Below are positions 36,890-47,812 of a DNA stretch of 64,000 nucleotides, one piece after another. The translations under genes and the position numbers were made by a program. Source of the stretch: Setophaga petechia (Eukaryota; Chordata; Aves; Passeriformes; Parulidae); NCBI GenBank assembly GCA_024362935.1, contig JANCRA010000007.1, positions 7,318,503 to 7,382,502 of the forward strand, in the 5' to 3' direction. The notes under the pieces are model-generated. The model did no database searches, was not told the DNA's origin, and saw only the letters and a list, made by a program, of their open reading frames with translations. The first letter of the stretch is position 1. The number at the start of each line of letters is the position of its first letter.

Positions 36890-39800
36890 CTGCAAGATGG
36901 AAACATTGCAAAGAGGCCACGTTTAGATAACAGCAGCTCCCTGGTCTCACCGCTGTCAAAAATTACTGGTGCTTCTCCAGTTTGTCATGGTGTGCCTAAT
37001 TACTGTCCTCCACCACTGTCAAAAGATTTCAACTTTTTTGTGGACAAAGTGAAGATCTGGAAACCTGAATGCTGAATTTAGGTTTATGGGCAGTGGGTTT
37101 GGGTTGGGGTTTTTTCACTTCATTTGGTGTCTTGGAATTAGTCTTTAGTGGTCCACAGAGCAGAAATATGATTAAGCATCACATCTTAAAGTATCTGCAG
37201 ACAGCTGTATCTGCTTTCTCTTTTTTTACTTAACCATGAGAATATTAGCTCTGAAACATGAAGAGAAACAGATGAACTCCCAAATTAATCTTTTCATTTC
37301 ATCAAAATCTAACAATGGTCACTTAATGTTGCTGTTGGGGTGGTTCCTAACTCAAAAGAGCTGCTGTGGCCATTAAATTTCATTTTGACTGCATTACTAC
37401 AAGTATGTCCTAGTGTGGTGTTATGACCTGGAGCCAGAGGGAGCATGGGAGATGAACAGATAATCTACAGATTACAGACCAGGGAGTACATGTGTGGAAA
37501 GAACAAGTTTTAGGTAAGGAGTTCAGGAATGTGTCTTGGTGTCTTGCCTGGTAACCCAAGTGGAAGAAAGAGAGAGCACCAGTGACTGTGAAAGCTCCCA
37601 GCTGAGCCACTGCTCATTTCTAAGTTCTCTGCATAGTTAGTATCAGTAATCAGGACACCACTTGGACCTCCAATATCAGAGGACTATTTGGGTGGAAGAA
37701 GTTTGGTTGTAGGTTGAAGCATGTATTACAAAAGAAGACAAATCTGAACATGTAGCACTTCCCTGGTTAATAAATGCCTGGATAAATATTTTTTTACTCT
37801 GCCAGTGAAGCCATGTTAATTTTTGCTTTGTACAAAAAGGGTGGGAGTTGAGGGAACTTGCCAAATGAGAAAGGGCATGATTGCTCAGTAGAAATACATT
37901 GCCTGAGGAAAAAGCATTTTAAGTAGAAACTATGAAACAGTTTGTGGCAGAAATAACCTTTCAAAGCTTAGCTTGTTTATAACAAATCCCAAGTTTCTCT
38001 GCATTTTGTTGTTTTAACTCAGCATCGTTGTAGTTAATTGGTTTAATGGAGTATAGTTGTTTCAACAGTGAGCTGCTTTGTGCTGAGAGTCAGGCATGAG
38101 TGGTCAGCCCTGGAAATTCACCCCCTAGGATTCAGGCTGTGCCTGCCTGCTCCATACTACAGCAGAGTTCTGTTGGCATGGCTGATCTAATGGTAGGAAT
38201 CAGGTAAAAACAAGCATGTATTGTGTGGATGAAGAATGTGGATGAGTAATAGTTTACACTAACTCACCCATAAAATCTGGCTTAAGAAACAGAGAAGTAA
38301 CTTGTTTGTTAAATTCAGTTAATCCATTTCATTTCAAGGCTCTGAACAGTTTTACTGATCATTAGCTTGCCCAGAGCAAGCTGATACTAGAGAGCCACTG
38401 AGGAATGCTTAGGGAGAAGCCAATCTACATTCATTAAAGTAAATTTTAGGGCTTTATTGTCACCACATTGTAACTTCTTTGACTTCAAACCTTATGATTA
38501 ACTTCACTTCATTAGTCAGTTCATATAATTTTGGGTTAACGTAGGAGCAACCTGAAGTCCTTGCTGTTTCATCAGGGTCCTCTTTTACAGGGGACAGGGA
38601 GCTCAAAGCGACAGCAACTCAGCAGGTTGGCTCCAAATCCCTCTCCTTTTGGGTAAGGAAGAGCTGTGCACAGCCTGGCAGGCTGCTGACCCTCCAGTGG
38701 GAAGGTGGGAGAGGGGGGAGCTGCCAGCCTGGGACACCATGAGGATGTCCCTCCCAGGCACTCAGTCAGCTTCTGAGTTTGGCTGCAGCAGGAGGCCACA
38801 AACACGAGTAACTGGCATTTTTTTTAAAGGGTGATAGTTTCAAGAATGCTAACATTTGTAATTATCTCAGCAAAGGTAATTAGTAAGAATTCATTAGTTG
38901 CCTGTTCTATGGCACAAATAATCACCAACAGATTTTCCTTTCCTACAAATGTCTCATTAATATACCATAAGGAGGCCAGGGGGGAGCAGATTTTTTTTCA
39001 GGAAGATCTAGATGACTGTCAAGAGGAGCAGAGACTCATAATGTCAATAAAATCCCTGGTATTGTCCTTGCTTTCTAGACTGAAGATAACTTGGCATCCT
39101 ACATGCCATTATTTGTAAGAACTGTTATTAGCAGCAATAACAGCATATCCATAACTTCTCTCTGTTTAGCTGCCTTTGTACAGCCTATGAACCTACCTTT
39201 AATAACTTTAATCTAAACATTTTCCTTTGGGCTGAAATGCACTCTGTAAATTCCCTTTGGAAAGCCAGGAGCCAGAACACACCCACACACTAGGGCTCTG
39301 TCACACACCTTGCACTGATAAGCAGCACTTCTGTTAGTTCAGCTGCTTCCTTTGTTTCCACTTCATTCTCATCTCTCAGAAGAACAAGATCAAGCCCTGA
39401 GGAGTGACTGCTAATAAGTCTCTCTACTTGCTCCAACACTTCTTCCTCAGAGAGCTCACTCCTTGCCCAGCTCTGCCTTGGTTACCTGAAGGGAGTTCCC
39501 AGAAGAATTTTTAGCCTCCTCCCATTGTGAACAATAGGGAAATGGTTCAAAGAACTCCTGTAGCTTCCTGCAGCTGCTGTTTATCTGTCTAATTGCCCTT
39601 CTTGTCTCTTGTAGTTTGCCCAGACTTTTTCTTAACCATACTGAGGACCCTTTCCCTTCAGTTTTATTTCTGGATATCTGTGATGATTTTTTTTTTTGCT
39701 TATACTCTTTATTTTACTTTCAATTTATTTCTCCAGACCTCTGCCAAATTTTTGAGGATTATATGACAGGATTCTTGTCTTTCACTCTCTACTCTCATAC

Positions 39801-42800
39801 TTGTGGAAAGATAGGTGTTCACAGAGGTCTGCCACTGCTCTTCATGAAGTCAGGGGGAAGCTGAAGCCATGAATATTGTGGGGCCCACGTGGTAAAGGCA
39901 TAAACCAGAGCACAGCAGCGTGGGCCTACTGGGCTCTGTGTCCTGACAGCACAGCCCTGTGAGCAGCATTCCCCTGAAACAGGCACAACTTTGTTAAAGT
40001 GGCTCACACCTGAGGTGCTGCCCTTTTAACAAGAGGTCTCTGCTACCCTGCACTGACTATTCTACATCTGGAGCACTTCTGTTACATTGAGGAAAGGTTC
40101 CATGGAGTTATTAACTCCCCCTGAGAGCTCCTCTGCTCTCAGCATCATCTCTTTACTGCTCTGCTCCTCTGCCCAGCAGACTCCTGCCCTCTTCCCCCAG
40201 CTCTGCACCCTGGCACTTGCTTATAGGGGTAAGCAACAGATCTGACACTACATGTTGTGAGTGGTGTAGATGATGCTCAGTGCACCCCAGAGCTCTTAAA
40301 TTTCTGTAATCTCATCTGTTCATAGTTTGCTATACCAACACTAAGGTATACAGTATGCAAAATGTTTACAGGACTGTGAATGGGCAGCAGGCAGAAATGT
40401 GGATTTCTTGCTTTGTCCTGGGGATGCTCCGTCAGATGAAACCTTTCAGGAAGAGGGAATTGCTCCTGCTGCTTGGAGAGCAGGGAGTGTGTTGAGCTGC
40501 CAGCAGCAGGGTGAGGCAAGTGAGAGGGAAAGACAAGGGGGATGCAGCCTGGGAGGTGTCCAAGAGGAGCAGGAGATGCCTGTACTGCCAGAGTGTCAGA
40601 AAGGAGTTCTTCGAGAGCCAGAGGAGTCCAGGGGAAATTGATTGCAGTACAGCAGGCACCTCAGAGGTGTTCAGCTGAAAAAGCAAGTGCAGGGGGATGA
40701 ACTCACTGTAAGTAAGAAAGGCTTGCTGCCAAAGCTCTTATTTTAATCTGACTTTGCCAGGCAGTTCACCTGTTACACTTAACTAGACTTAAGTAGTTTG
40801 GCATTTTGCATCCCAACTGCAGCCTAGCCCAAAAACTTCTTTATGGAGGCTGTTACCATGAAACAACTTGAGATGTGGTAAATAAAGTTATAAATCATAG
40901 GCTGACTAGGTGACATTTATTCTTCTGCCTTTACCACTGGATTATTCAGTGCTCCTTTAGGATGAGCGAGCTGCAGTTCTTGTTTCCTGGAGCAGTTGCC
41001 AGCACAGGGATCCTGGGAGATGCTCAGTGTTTTTATGACTTTCAGCAGCTACGAGTGCCATACACTGACTAAATGCAGAGGGTGGGACAGCTCCAGCTCC
41101 TTAACACCTGACAAGAAGGGCTAATGAGTTCTCACATTGCAGCCAAGCCCTCCCACGGATGCACAGCACTGGCCCCAGGGCTGGGCACAGCAACACTGAC
41201 ACCTGCAGCTGCTCTGGAGGTGGAGATAAGCACGAGGCTCCATGCAGGTTTTGCATCCAATATCAAATCACTTCAGAGAAGCACATTTAGCATAACTCTG
41301 TCTAAAATCAATAGAAAACCAAACCATTATTTTACCTGAAGGTGGGAAAATTCCTACCACAGTAAGTAGTAAAGTGATTTACTTCTCAAAATATTGAATA
41401 TGTATATTCATTAAGTATTAATGCCACTGACCTTATCCATCACCCAACTGGTGTTTTTGCCTGAAGGCTGCTGTTTTTCATTAGGTTGTGGTTTCACATT
41501 ACCACACCACTAAAAGGACATTTGATTTAAGAGATTCACACCTCCTCCCTCAGAAAGTTATTGTACCCATTCAGTGGGCTGTGTTCTAGACAGAGCCCTG
41601 AATTTACTGGGTGACACTGAAGATTTTAAGCTTTATTTCACAGAGCCATTCTGTGGGACAGTCATGCTAGGCTTAAACCTGTGCAGCTGCATGGGGGGAG
41701 TAATCTCTTGAGTAGGAAGATGAAAGAAAACAGGAAAGAGGGAGCAGGATTACCTCAAACTGAGGGTGGAAGAACAATGTGTAATTGTAGTTGTACTCTG
41801 CTTAAAGCAAATCAAAACTGTTTTGTGGTACAATTGAAACCCCTTTTTAAGGGAAAGCTGTTTTAAAGTGCAAATTGCAGTGATCTCTAAAAGCCAGCAC
41901 ATTGTCAAGATGTTATCTGCACAGATAATTTCATTAATTTCAAACTTAAGGTGAAGCTACTGGCAAGAATAACTACTGCCCACAACAGCTATTCTGAATT
42001 AATCCTTGCATTCCAGGCTGTGCCAGAGCAGAGGCATGGCCAGTCTCAAAACAAACACATTAGACTGGTTAGAGAAATTACTGTCAGAGATATGGCAAGG
42101 TACATTAATGATCTTACTCTGTGATTAGGAGACAAAGTGAAGTTACCATTGAAGGTAGATTCCAGCCAAAGACCATCCCTTCTTACCCTGTTCAAACTTA
42201 CTGAAAATCAAACTCTACCAGTTTCAATTTTCTTACATTACATCCAGAAACAAGCCTCCCAGTGTCCTCTAGCAGTTATGTTCATAGCTGGTTTTTGTTT
42301 CAATGGTTTTCTTGATATCTTATTCAACAAAGGCTTATGCCCTTTGGGCATGCTTCTGTGTTATCTTTAAGATCACAGCGCTCACTCTGAGTTGCATTCT
42401 CCTTCATCAAACATGGAATAATCCCTTTCAGGGCACATTTTCTAATTAAATAATTCCTTTGCTCAGCAGCTCTGTGCTTAGAGTAATACTATTTCAGCTA
42501 TGTATTAATATGGTCAGTGTTGTACCTCCAGCTGTCCTACCCCTCAACAAGGGGCTCACACCAGTATCAGCACACACCTGCATGCATATTGGCACTACCG
42601 TTTTTGTAAGGAAACAAAGAAAATTTAACTAAAAAGGTATCTTCACGTCATTGCTGTCTTTGTTGGACTGCTAAAGGCCTTATTTAAAACAAACAAAAAA
42701 TAATCAACTGACAAGTCTAAAGAAATAACCCCACTGATCCTGCAAGTGTTTCAAATGGGCAGCCCTGTTCCTGCTGATGGTCTAAACCAACACTCAGATG

Positions 42801-45800
42801 TTTCAGGGAAGGTGTTTTCTTTTTTCTGCTGCTAAGAGGAAAAGATTTTCAGCTACACTAGCTCAATACCAATGCTAATTTTAGGAAAAAGTTATCCATA
42901 TTCACAAGATTGCTTATGGAAAAAAAAAATCCAAAGAAACTGATGAAAGCATTTATTTCTGAAGGTCAGCAAGTATCAAAGCAGTCCCTAAGGGATGCCT
43001 TTGACTTTCCACAATCTGCAGTGAGAACTGCTTCTGCAATTTCCATTATGCAGTCTTGTTTGGCTTTCTAATCATCTGGACTTCTTCCAGAAATCAAAGC
43101 CAAAGCTGAGATCCCCATTTTTTGAAGGACAATGTCTTCTCAGCACACCAAGTAAGTTTTGAACACACAAAGAATTGAATATATAGGCAGGTCTCAGCTG
43201 TTGAGACCAACAGCTCATGAGAAAGCCAGACAAGTGTCACTGTTGTTACCAAAGTCATGAACTTTTTCTCTACTAGAGCACATCACCCAGTGCCTCCCTG
43301 CTGCTGCAGTAAAGCTAACTGTCCCAGGCATTTTTAGAGAATCAGCTCTGAAAAGCTGCTCTAGAACTATCAGTCCTGCTCTTACAAAGCATTTTTTATA
43401 CCTACCTTCCCTCTCAATTTGCTAATTATACAATGACCTTTCAATTGGAAAGATGAACAGTGCATTTTCCTATGGCACTATCCCTTGTTATCCCCCAAGA
43501 TGGGAGATGAAGGAATCATCTAAATGAGAAAAAAACCCAACACACTTCCAGTTTTTCCTAAGTGAATTCAACCTATTCTTTCACCCTGCCTACCCTCCCA
43601 GTAACCTCAGGGGCAATGCTGTGGGGCTGGGCACAGACACAGGCTGTGTCACATATTCTGACTGCCCTCTTCCCCCCTGGTACTCAGGGCTGCTATTCTT
43701 CCATCCTACCCACTGCCATGCATTACACACATTTCCCTTTAGCAGTTAACACTGCTGTGTAAGAGCTGTTCACTCATTCCTATTGCTGCACTTGCTTTCA
43801 AGTCTTTTTGTTGAAAGTGGAAGCAGAACTCTAAAGAGCAATACTCTGAAGTATTCTGTGAGTACTCTGTGAAGTCTCTTGTGCAGCTGCCTCTTTTGGT
43901 TAGTGTTTCTTGCCAAGTAATCTTCAGCCTTCCCTGTAACATCAACTTAGGAGCTACCTCATCCTTTGTTTATGCATTCACCCTCCTCCTTTCAAGACAA
44001 GAATTCTAACAGCAATCATCTGAGCTCCTGCCCCTTTCCTGAGCTGGCTTCTCATTCTGTATTCAGTCTCTTCTGGCCTCAGAACACCAGCCTGACTGTG
44101 CTGTTGGGAAGTAGTCTGCCAAAGAGTATGTGGCCTCTTCCTTGTTCCTTTTCCTAATACAGTTAAAAATCACAACTTCAGCTTTTTCTTTCCAAAGATC
44201 AGTGTCCTTTGCCATCCATATCATACCCATTCTTTCTACCCAGATGACTCAATTGCCCCTTTCCTCTTTTCCCACAAGGTCTTTTCTTCTTCTACAGCAT
44301 TGCAGAACTTTGGGTTTGTCCCACTGAATAGTTTCCTTCTCCCAACAGTCATTTTTTTCCTTTTGAGATCCTAGTCTTGATTTTTAAGAACACAATCTGC
44401 TTTTAGTTTGGGTAAGATTCATGCCACTTAACTTGAGATATCTGAAATTCTGCATCTAGCCTAAGACAGCTGCTTACCTGAGGTCTCCTGGTAGTCTGCA
44501 GAAGGAAGAGGGACCTTCACAGAGCAATCCTTCCTGCTCTAAGATACTTTTCTAGAGGAAATAGGGTGACTCACTGTGAAAGAGCCCAGGAGGGCAGTCT
44601 GGCTAGATGGGAAAACCAAAACTGCTTGAAACTATGTTATCTTCATGGCTTCCCTCCAGCATACTTTCAAATCTGCCTCAGTTACACTATTCAGCTTCAA
44701 CTTCACCTTAAGTCTTTCAATCTTCTCTTCCATGAGGATCACCTCATACTTTAAAATCAGAGGTTCTGCTGAATATCCCTTCAAGGAAGATCTGAGAGGC
44801 TCAAATCCCACCACCTTTATGTATCCCCTCTTCTGGAAAATCTCTAGCTCTGCTTCAAGATAGATGGCTCCTATTGATCCTCTTCTTTCTTGTCCTTAGA
44901 CTACAGGAAGGAATGATGAAAGCCCTCCAAACTTCCTACACTGAACTCCTACACCACCTTCCTTATTTCTTGTAAGATCAGTGTCATGGCAACTACCACT
45001 TCTCATCTTCCTTTTGTAAGCTGATGAATTGGTTTAGAGGCATACCATTACCAAGGCTCTTTATTTCCATTTCTCTAAAATAACTTGTGTTGCTCTGAAA
45101 AGCCTGAAAGGTTTCAGCAAGTGCTGAATCAACTAAGTAGTTCATGTATAAATTATATATCAGCTATCGCTACATTTTTAATGGATGCATCATGAATGTA
45201 TTTTTAGATGGCTTAGGTTAGTCAGAACTCTGGCATCTGCTTCCCAATCCCATATAAGTGATTCCTGTTCCACAGTTCTGTGTCCATCTAAAAAACTAGA
45301 CATGATTTGCTTGGACATGGCCTTTTCAACACTGTCTCCAGTAAAGCTTCATTGATGCACAGGAGACTGTGCACTCCACAGGCTGACCATGGTGAGAAGG
45401 CTTAAGGGAAAAGGTGCTATTAGGTATTCTTGCATACTTCATCCAGATTTATCCAACCATCTCTTCTTAAAAAGACAATGCATTAAAGGTGGCAGTGTAA
45501 ATCACATTACATGCTGATGAGAGCTTCTACTTGTCCCTACCCCCATGAAACCAGAGGCACAACACAGGCATTAGAAAGTGCAGAAGTTAGTCACTGGGGA
45601 GCCAAGTGTGAGAGCCACCTGCTCAGGGAGCTGTCCCCTGCCCTGTTAGTCACTGGGGAGCCAAGCGTGAAAGCCACCTGCTCAGGGAGCTGTCCCCTGC
45701 CCTGTTAGTCACTAGGGGGCCAAGTGTGAGAGCCACCTGCTCAGGGAGCTGTCCAGTGCCTTGCAGGGGACACGGTCACATGGCTATAACTCTGGCAATA

Positions 45801-45943
45801 CAGTGATCTGAAGCGGTGAGCTCCAGGCCCTTTCATAATCAGCAAGCAACTGAGCCATTCCCTCTCTTCTCCCCCCAAGGCTGTCACTCACGCAGGAGCT
45901 GGCCAGCCCTCGCCAAGCCATCGGCACTCGCCTCCCCACTTAC
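36890..45943 (-). other. ZNF365 intron of about 9.05 kb
   Basis: Starts with a strong GTAAGT donor next to the finger exon and ends with TCTTGCAG. Composition is ordinary AT-rich bird intron. A three-copy 59-bp minisatellite sits about 190 bases inside the 5' end. I recognise no other gene, RNA or interspersed repeat in it. Confidence 0.8.
45587..45755. repeat. 59-bp minisatellite, three copies, in ZNF365 intron
   Basis: Copies start with TCACTGGGGAGCCAAG-type sequence at 45591, 45650 and 45709. They differ at only a few positions across GCCACCTGCTCAGGGAGCTG. The array ends about 190 bases from the splice donor of the first coding exon. Confidence 0.9.
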
Positions 45944-46668
45944 TCCTCTTTGCGGTGAAGCTCCTCCTCGGACTCGCTGAGCCGCTGCTTCAAGGCTGCG
46001 ATCATCTCCACCGCCACATCCACCTGCCTGCTCAGGGCCCGCTCTCGCCGCTGCACCTCCTGCTTCTTCTGGGACAGCTGCACGAACGCTGCCCGCACCT
46101 CCAGCAGCTCCGCCGTCTTCTGGGACAGCTCTTTGGTAAGCTTGTCGATCCGCTTCTCGATCGTTTTGTCCACGGCCTCTACCATCCTGTTAAACTTTTC
46201 TCTGACGTGTGCCTCGAAGGAGGCTTTGGAATCGGCGGCCGAGAGGCCGGGTTTGGAAAGCTCGCTGGGAGACTCGGCCGACACATAGTTGCCCAGGTAG
46301 GAGCCGGGCCGCTCGGCCGCCAGCTCCCGCGGCTGCTCGCCCTTGCCGCTCCCGCAGGACGCGCCGCCCAAGTTCAGGTAGGGCCCCGCGGGCTGCGCGG
46401 CAACGCCGCCGGGGCTGCCCGGGCTGCCCTGGGCTGCGGGCTCCGGCGGAGACACCGGCTCCGCGTCCTTCAGCGGGGAGAACAGGCTGCTCCTGGCCAG
46501 GAGGCTGCTCTCCTGGAAGCTGTGGCTGTACTCCAGGTGCACCCGCAGCGAGGACAGGCTCCGGAACCTGGTGTGGTCGCCGCATCGCGGGCAGCGGAAG
46601 GGAAGGCTGACGCCGCCGAGCGGCTCCGGCCAGGGGTGCCCGCCTTCATCCCGGGCTGTCTGTTGCAT
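45944..46668 (-). CDS. ZNF365: ZNF365 first coding exon: C2H2 zinc finger and start of coiled coil
   Basis: Encodes residues 1-241 plus two bases of codon 242. ZNF365 (DBZ, Su48) is a centrosome-associated protein linked to DISC1 binding, neuronal and oligodendrocyte development, cytokinesis and genome stability at stalled forks and telomeres. Residues 24-49 form a C2H2-like finger: C26 and C29 (motif RCPRCGDHTRF), then H44 and H49 (spacing C-X2-C-X14-H-X4-H). A Pro/Ser/Gly-rich linker of about 95 residues follows. A long charged coiled coil begins near residue 149 (KASFEAHVREKFNRMVEAVD) and runs to the exon end. I start at the ATG at 46668 because the family begins MQQ. The frame stays open upstream to 46926, but that stretch is GC-rich low-complexity and has no counterpart in the family. 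The exon ends GAG GA with donor GTAAGT, a phase 2 junction that joins cleanly to the next exon. The frame is intact. Confidence 0.96.
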
Positions 46669-46930
46669 TCCTCGCCGGAGGGAACGGCCCGCGTCCGCGC
46701 CCCACGGGAAACTTGGGAAACTTTCCCGGCGATTCCTCAGGGGTACCGCGCCATCTCCGCCCGGGGACGCGCCCACCCGGCGCGGCGCTCCGGCCGCACG
46801 GCCCCGCCGGCTCCGCTCGCTCGGCGCGGCTCCGCTCGCCTCGGCCGCCGCCCGGGCCTTGCCGGAGCGGAGCGGCGCCGGGCCCCGGCTCGGCGCGGGC
46901 CTCGGCCGCCCGCAAGGTCGCCGCACTCAC

Positions 46931-46990
46931 CCGACTTGTTGCTGGTGGCGGCAGCGGGGCGGCGTTTTCAGCAGAGCCGTAAATCAGCCC
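46931..46990 (-). other. ZNF365: Candidate noncoding first exon of ZNF365
   Basis: On the minus strand a consensus donor (CGG|GTGAGT) falls at 46930/46931, about 260 bases upstream of the MQQ start codon and directly downstream of the GC boxes. I recall human ZNF365 having a noncoding first exon, so a short 5' UTR exon here is plausible. The matching acceptor would be close to the ATG (for example CCGGCGAG at 46671-46678), but its pyrimidine tract is poor. Unspliced initiation is the alternative. Confidence 0.3.
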
Positions 46991-47013
46991 GCGGGGCGGG
47001 GCGGGCGGGGCGA

Positions 47014-47090
47014 GGATGCGGAGCGGGGAGCGGCGGGGACGCGGGGATGCGGAGCGGGGAGCGGCGGGGATGCGGAGGGGCGGGGATGCC
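47014..47090. repeat. GC-rich tandem repeat in the ZNF365 promoter
   Basis: A unit starting GGATGCGGAGCGGGGAGCGG occurs at 47014 and 47045, with a shortened copy at 47068. The G-rich strand is the plus strand. It lies directly upstream of the GC boxes. It could affect promoter activity or be variable between individuals. Confidence 0.7.
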
Positions 47091-47554
47091 CGGCGGGGGG
47101 TGCTGCGGGCGGGCGTGAGTGGGTGTCAGCAGCCCACGGGGGCACGATCCCGGGGCCGGAGCCGCTCCCCTCGCCGGAGCGACCTCCTCCGGACCCGCCT
47201 GCCGTGAGCACCTGGCCGGGGGCGTTCGCGGGGCTTTGCGGGTCCTGTCAACACAGCAAAGCAGTGAGTGAGCTGCGCGGGGTGTGCTGGGGTGATGCTG
47301 AAGGATAACGCAATTTAAAGCACTGAAGCATCAAGACAGGACTGGCACATGCAAATAAGTATAATCTAGCCTTGGCTTTCAGGCGTATTCAGGGCTTTCT
47401 GGCTATTTAATAGCCAGTAAGTTTTGTAGGGTTTTTAGTTTGTTCATTTGTTTTTGTTTTTTTTTTTTTTTTAATATGACCCCAATTTAGCCTCAATATT
47501 TAGGGAGAGGAAGCAGTAATTGTAGTACTCCCATTTACAGTATGACAAGTGGAT

Positions 47555-47812
47555 GTCATAGACATATAAAATGGTTTGGGTTGACCTTCAAAGGCCTTCT
47601 AGTCCAATCCTCCTGCAATAAGCAGAAATATCTTCAACTAGATCAGGCTGCTCAGAGCCCTGTCCAATGTGACCTTGAATGTTTCCAAGGATGAGGCATC
47701 CACAACATCCCTTGAAACCTGTCCCAGTGTTTCACTGCTCTAATTGCACAAAATTTCTTCCTTAGATCTAGTCTAAATCTACTCTGGGTCTAAACCCCTG
47801 TGATTGATGTTA
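47555..47812 (-). mobile_element. CR1 LINE 3'-end fragment
   Basis: The stretch carries the familiar CR1 landmarks in antisense: GGTTTGGGTTGACCTTCAAAGG, then TCTAGTCCAATCCTCCTGCA, CTTCAACTAGATCAGG, TGCTCAGAGCCC and TTTCTTCCTTAGATCTAGTC. These correspond to the 3' untranslated tail of bird CR1 retrotransposons, so the element reads on the minus strand. It is 5'-truncated and diverged, and the terminal ATTCTRTG-type octamers are degraded. It has no coding capacity left. Confidence 0.92.

Larger units (their letters stand above)
29863..46990 (-). other. ZNF365: ZNF365 gene span (transcript estimate)
   Basis: This is the whole transcription unit as I infer it. Transcription starts in the GC-rich promoter near 46990, passes four coding exons, and ends at a polyadenylation hexamer near 29863. 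Introns within the coding part measure about 9.05 kb (36890-45943), 4.08 kb (32632-36708) and 0.29 kb (32290-32578). Both certain coding exons and the terminal exon are recognised by protein similarity to mammalian ZNF365 isoform A as I remember it. The two outer ends are estimates, because UTR limits cannot be read from sequence alone. The neighbour upstream on the opposite strand is the putative RTKN2 promoter about 16 kb away, which matches the head-to-head order seen in other vertebrates. Confidence 0.75.
45980..47260 (-). promoter_or_regulatory. ZNF365 CpG island and promoter
   Basis: GC content and CpG density rise sharply here relative to both flanks. The island covers the first coding exon and about 590 bases upstream of its ATG. 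A run of GC boxes (repeated GGGCGGGG) occupies 46990-47012, just upstream of a candidate first exon, and no TATA box is visible. That is the usual layout of a bird CpG-island promoter. Several long open frames on both strands inside the island are composition artefacts. Confidence 0.72.

Noticed and set aside
36583..36930. Plus-strand 115-codon frame antisense to a ZNF365 exon
   Set aside because: A shadow of the real coiled-coil exon on the minus strand.
45955..47308. Long plus-strand frames (up to 387 codons) antisense to the ZNF365 first coding exon
   Set aside because: Their translations are Arg/Pro/Gly/Ala-rich CpG-island sequence. They mirror the real minus-strand exon and lack any family similarity.
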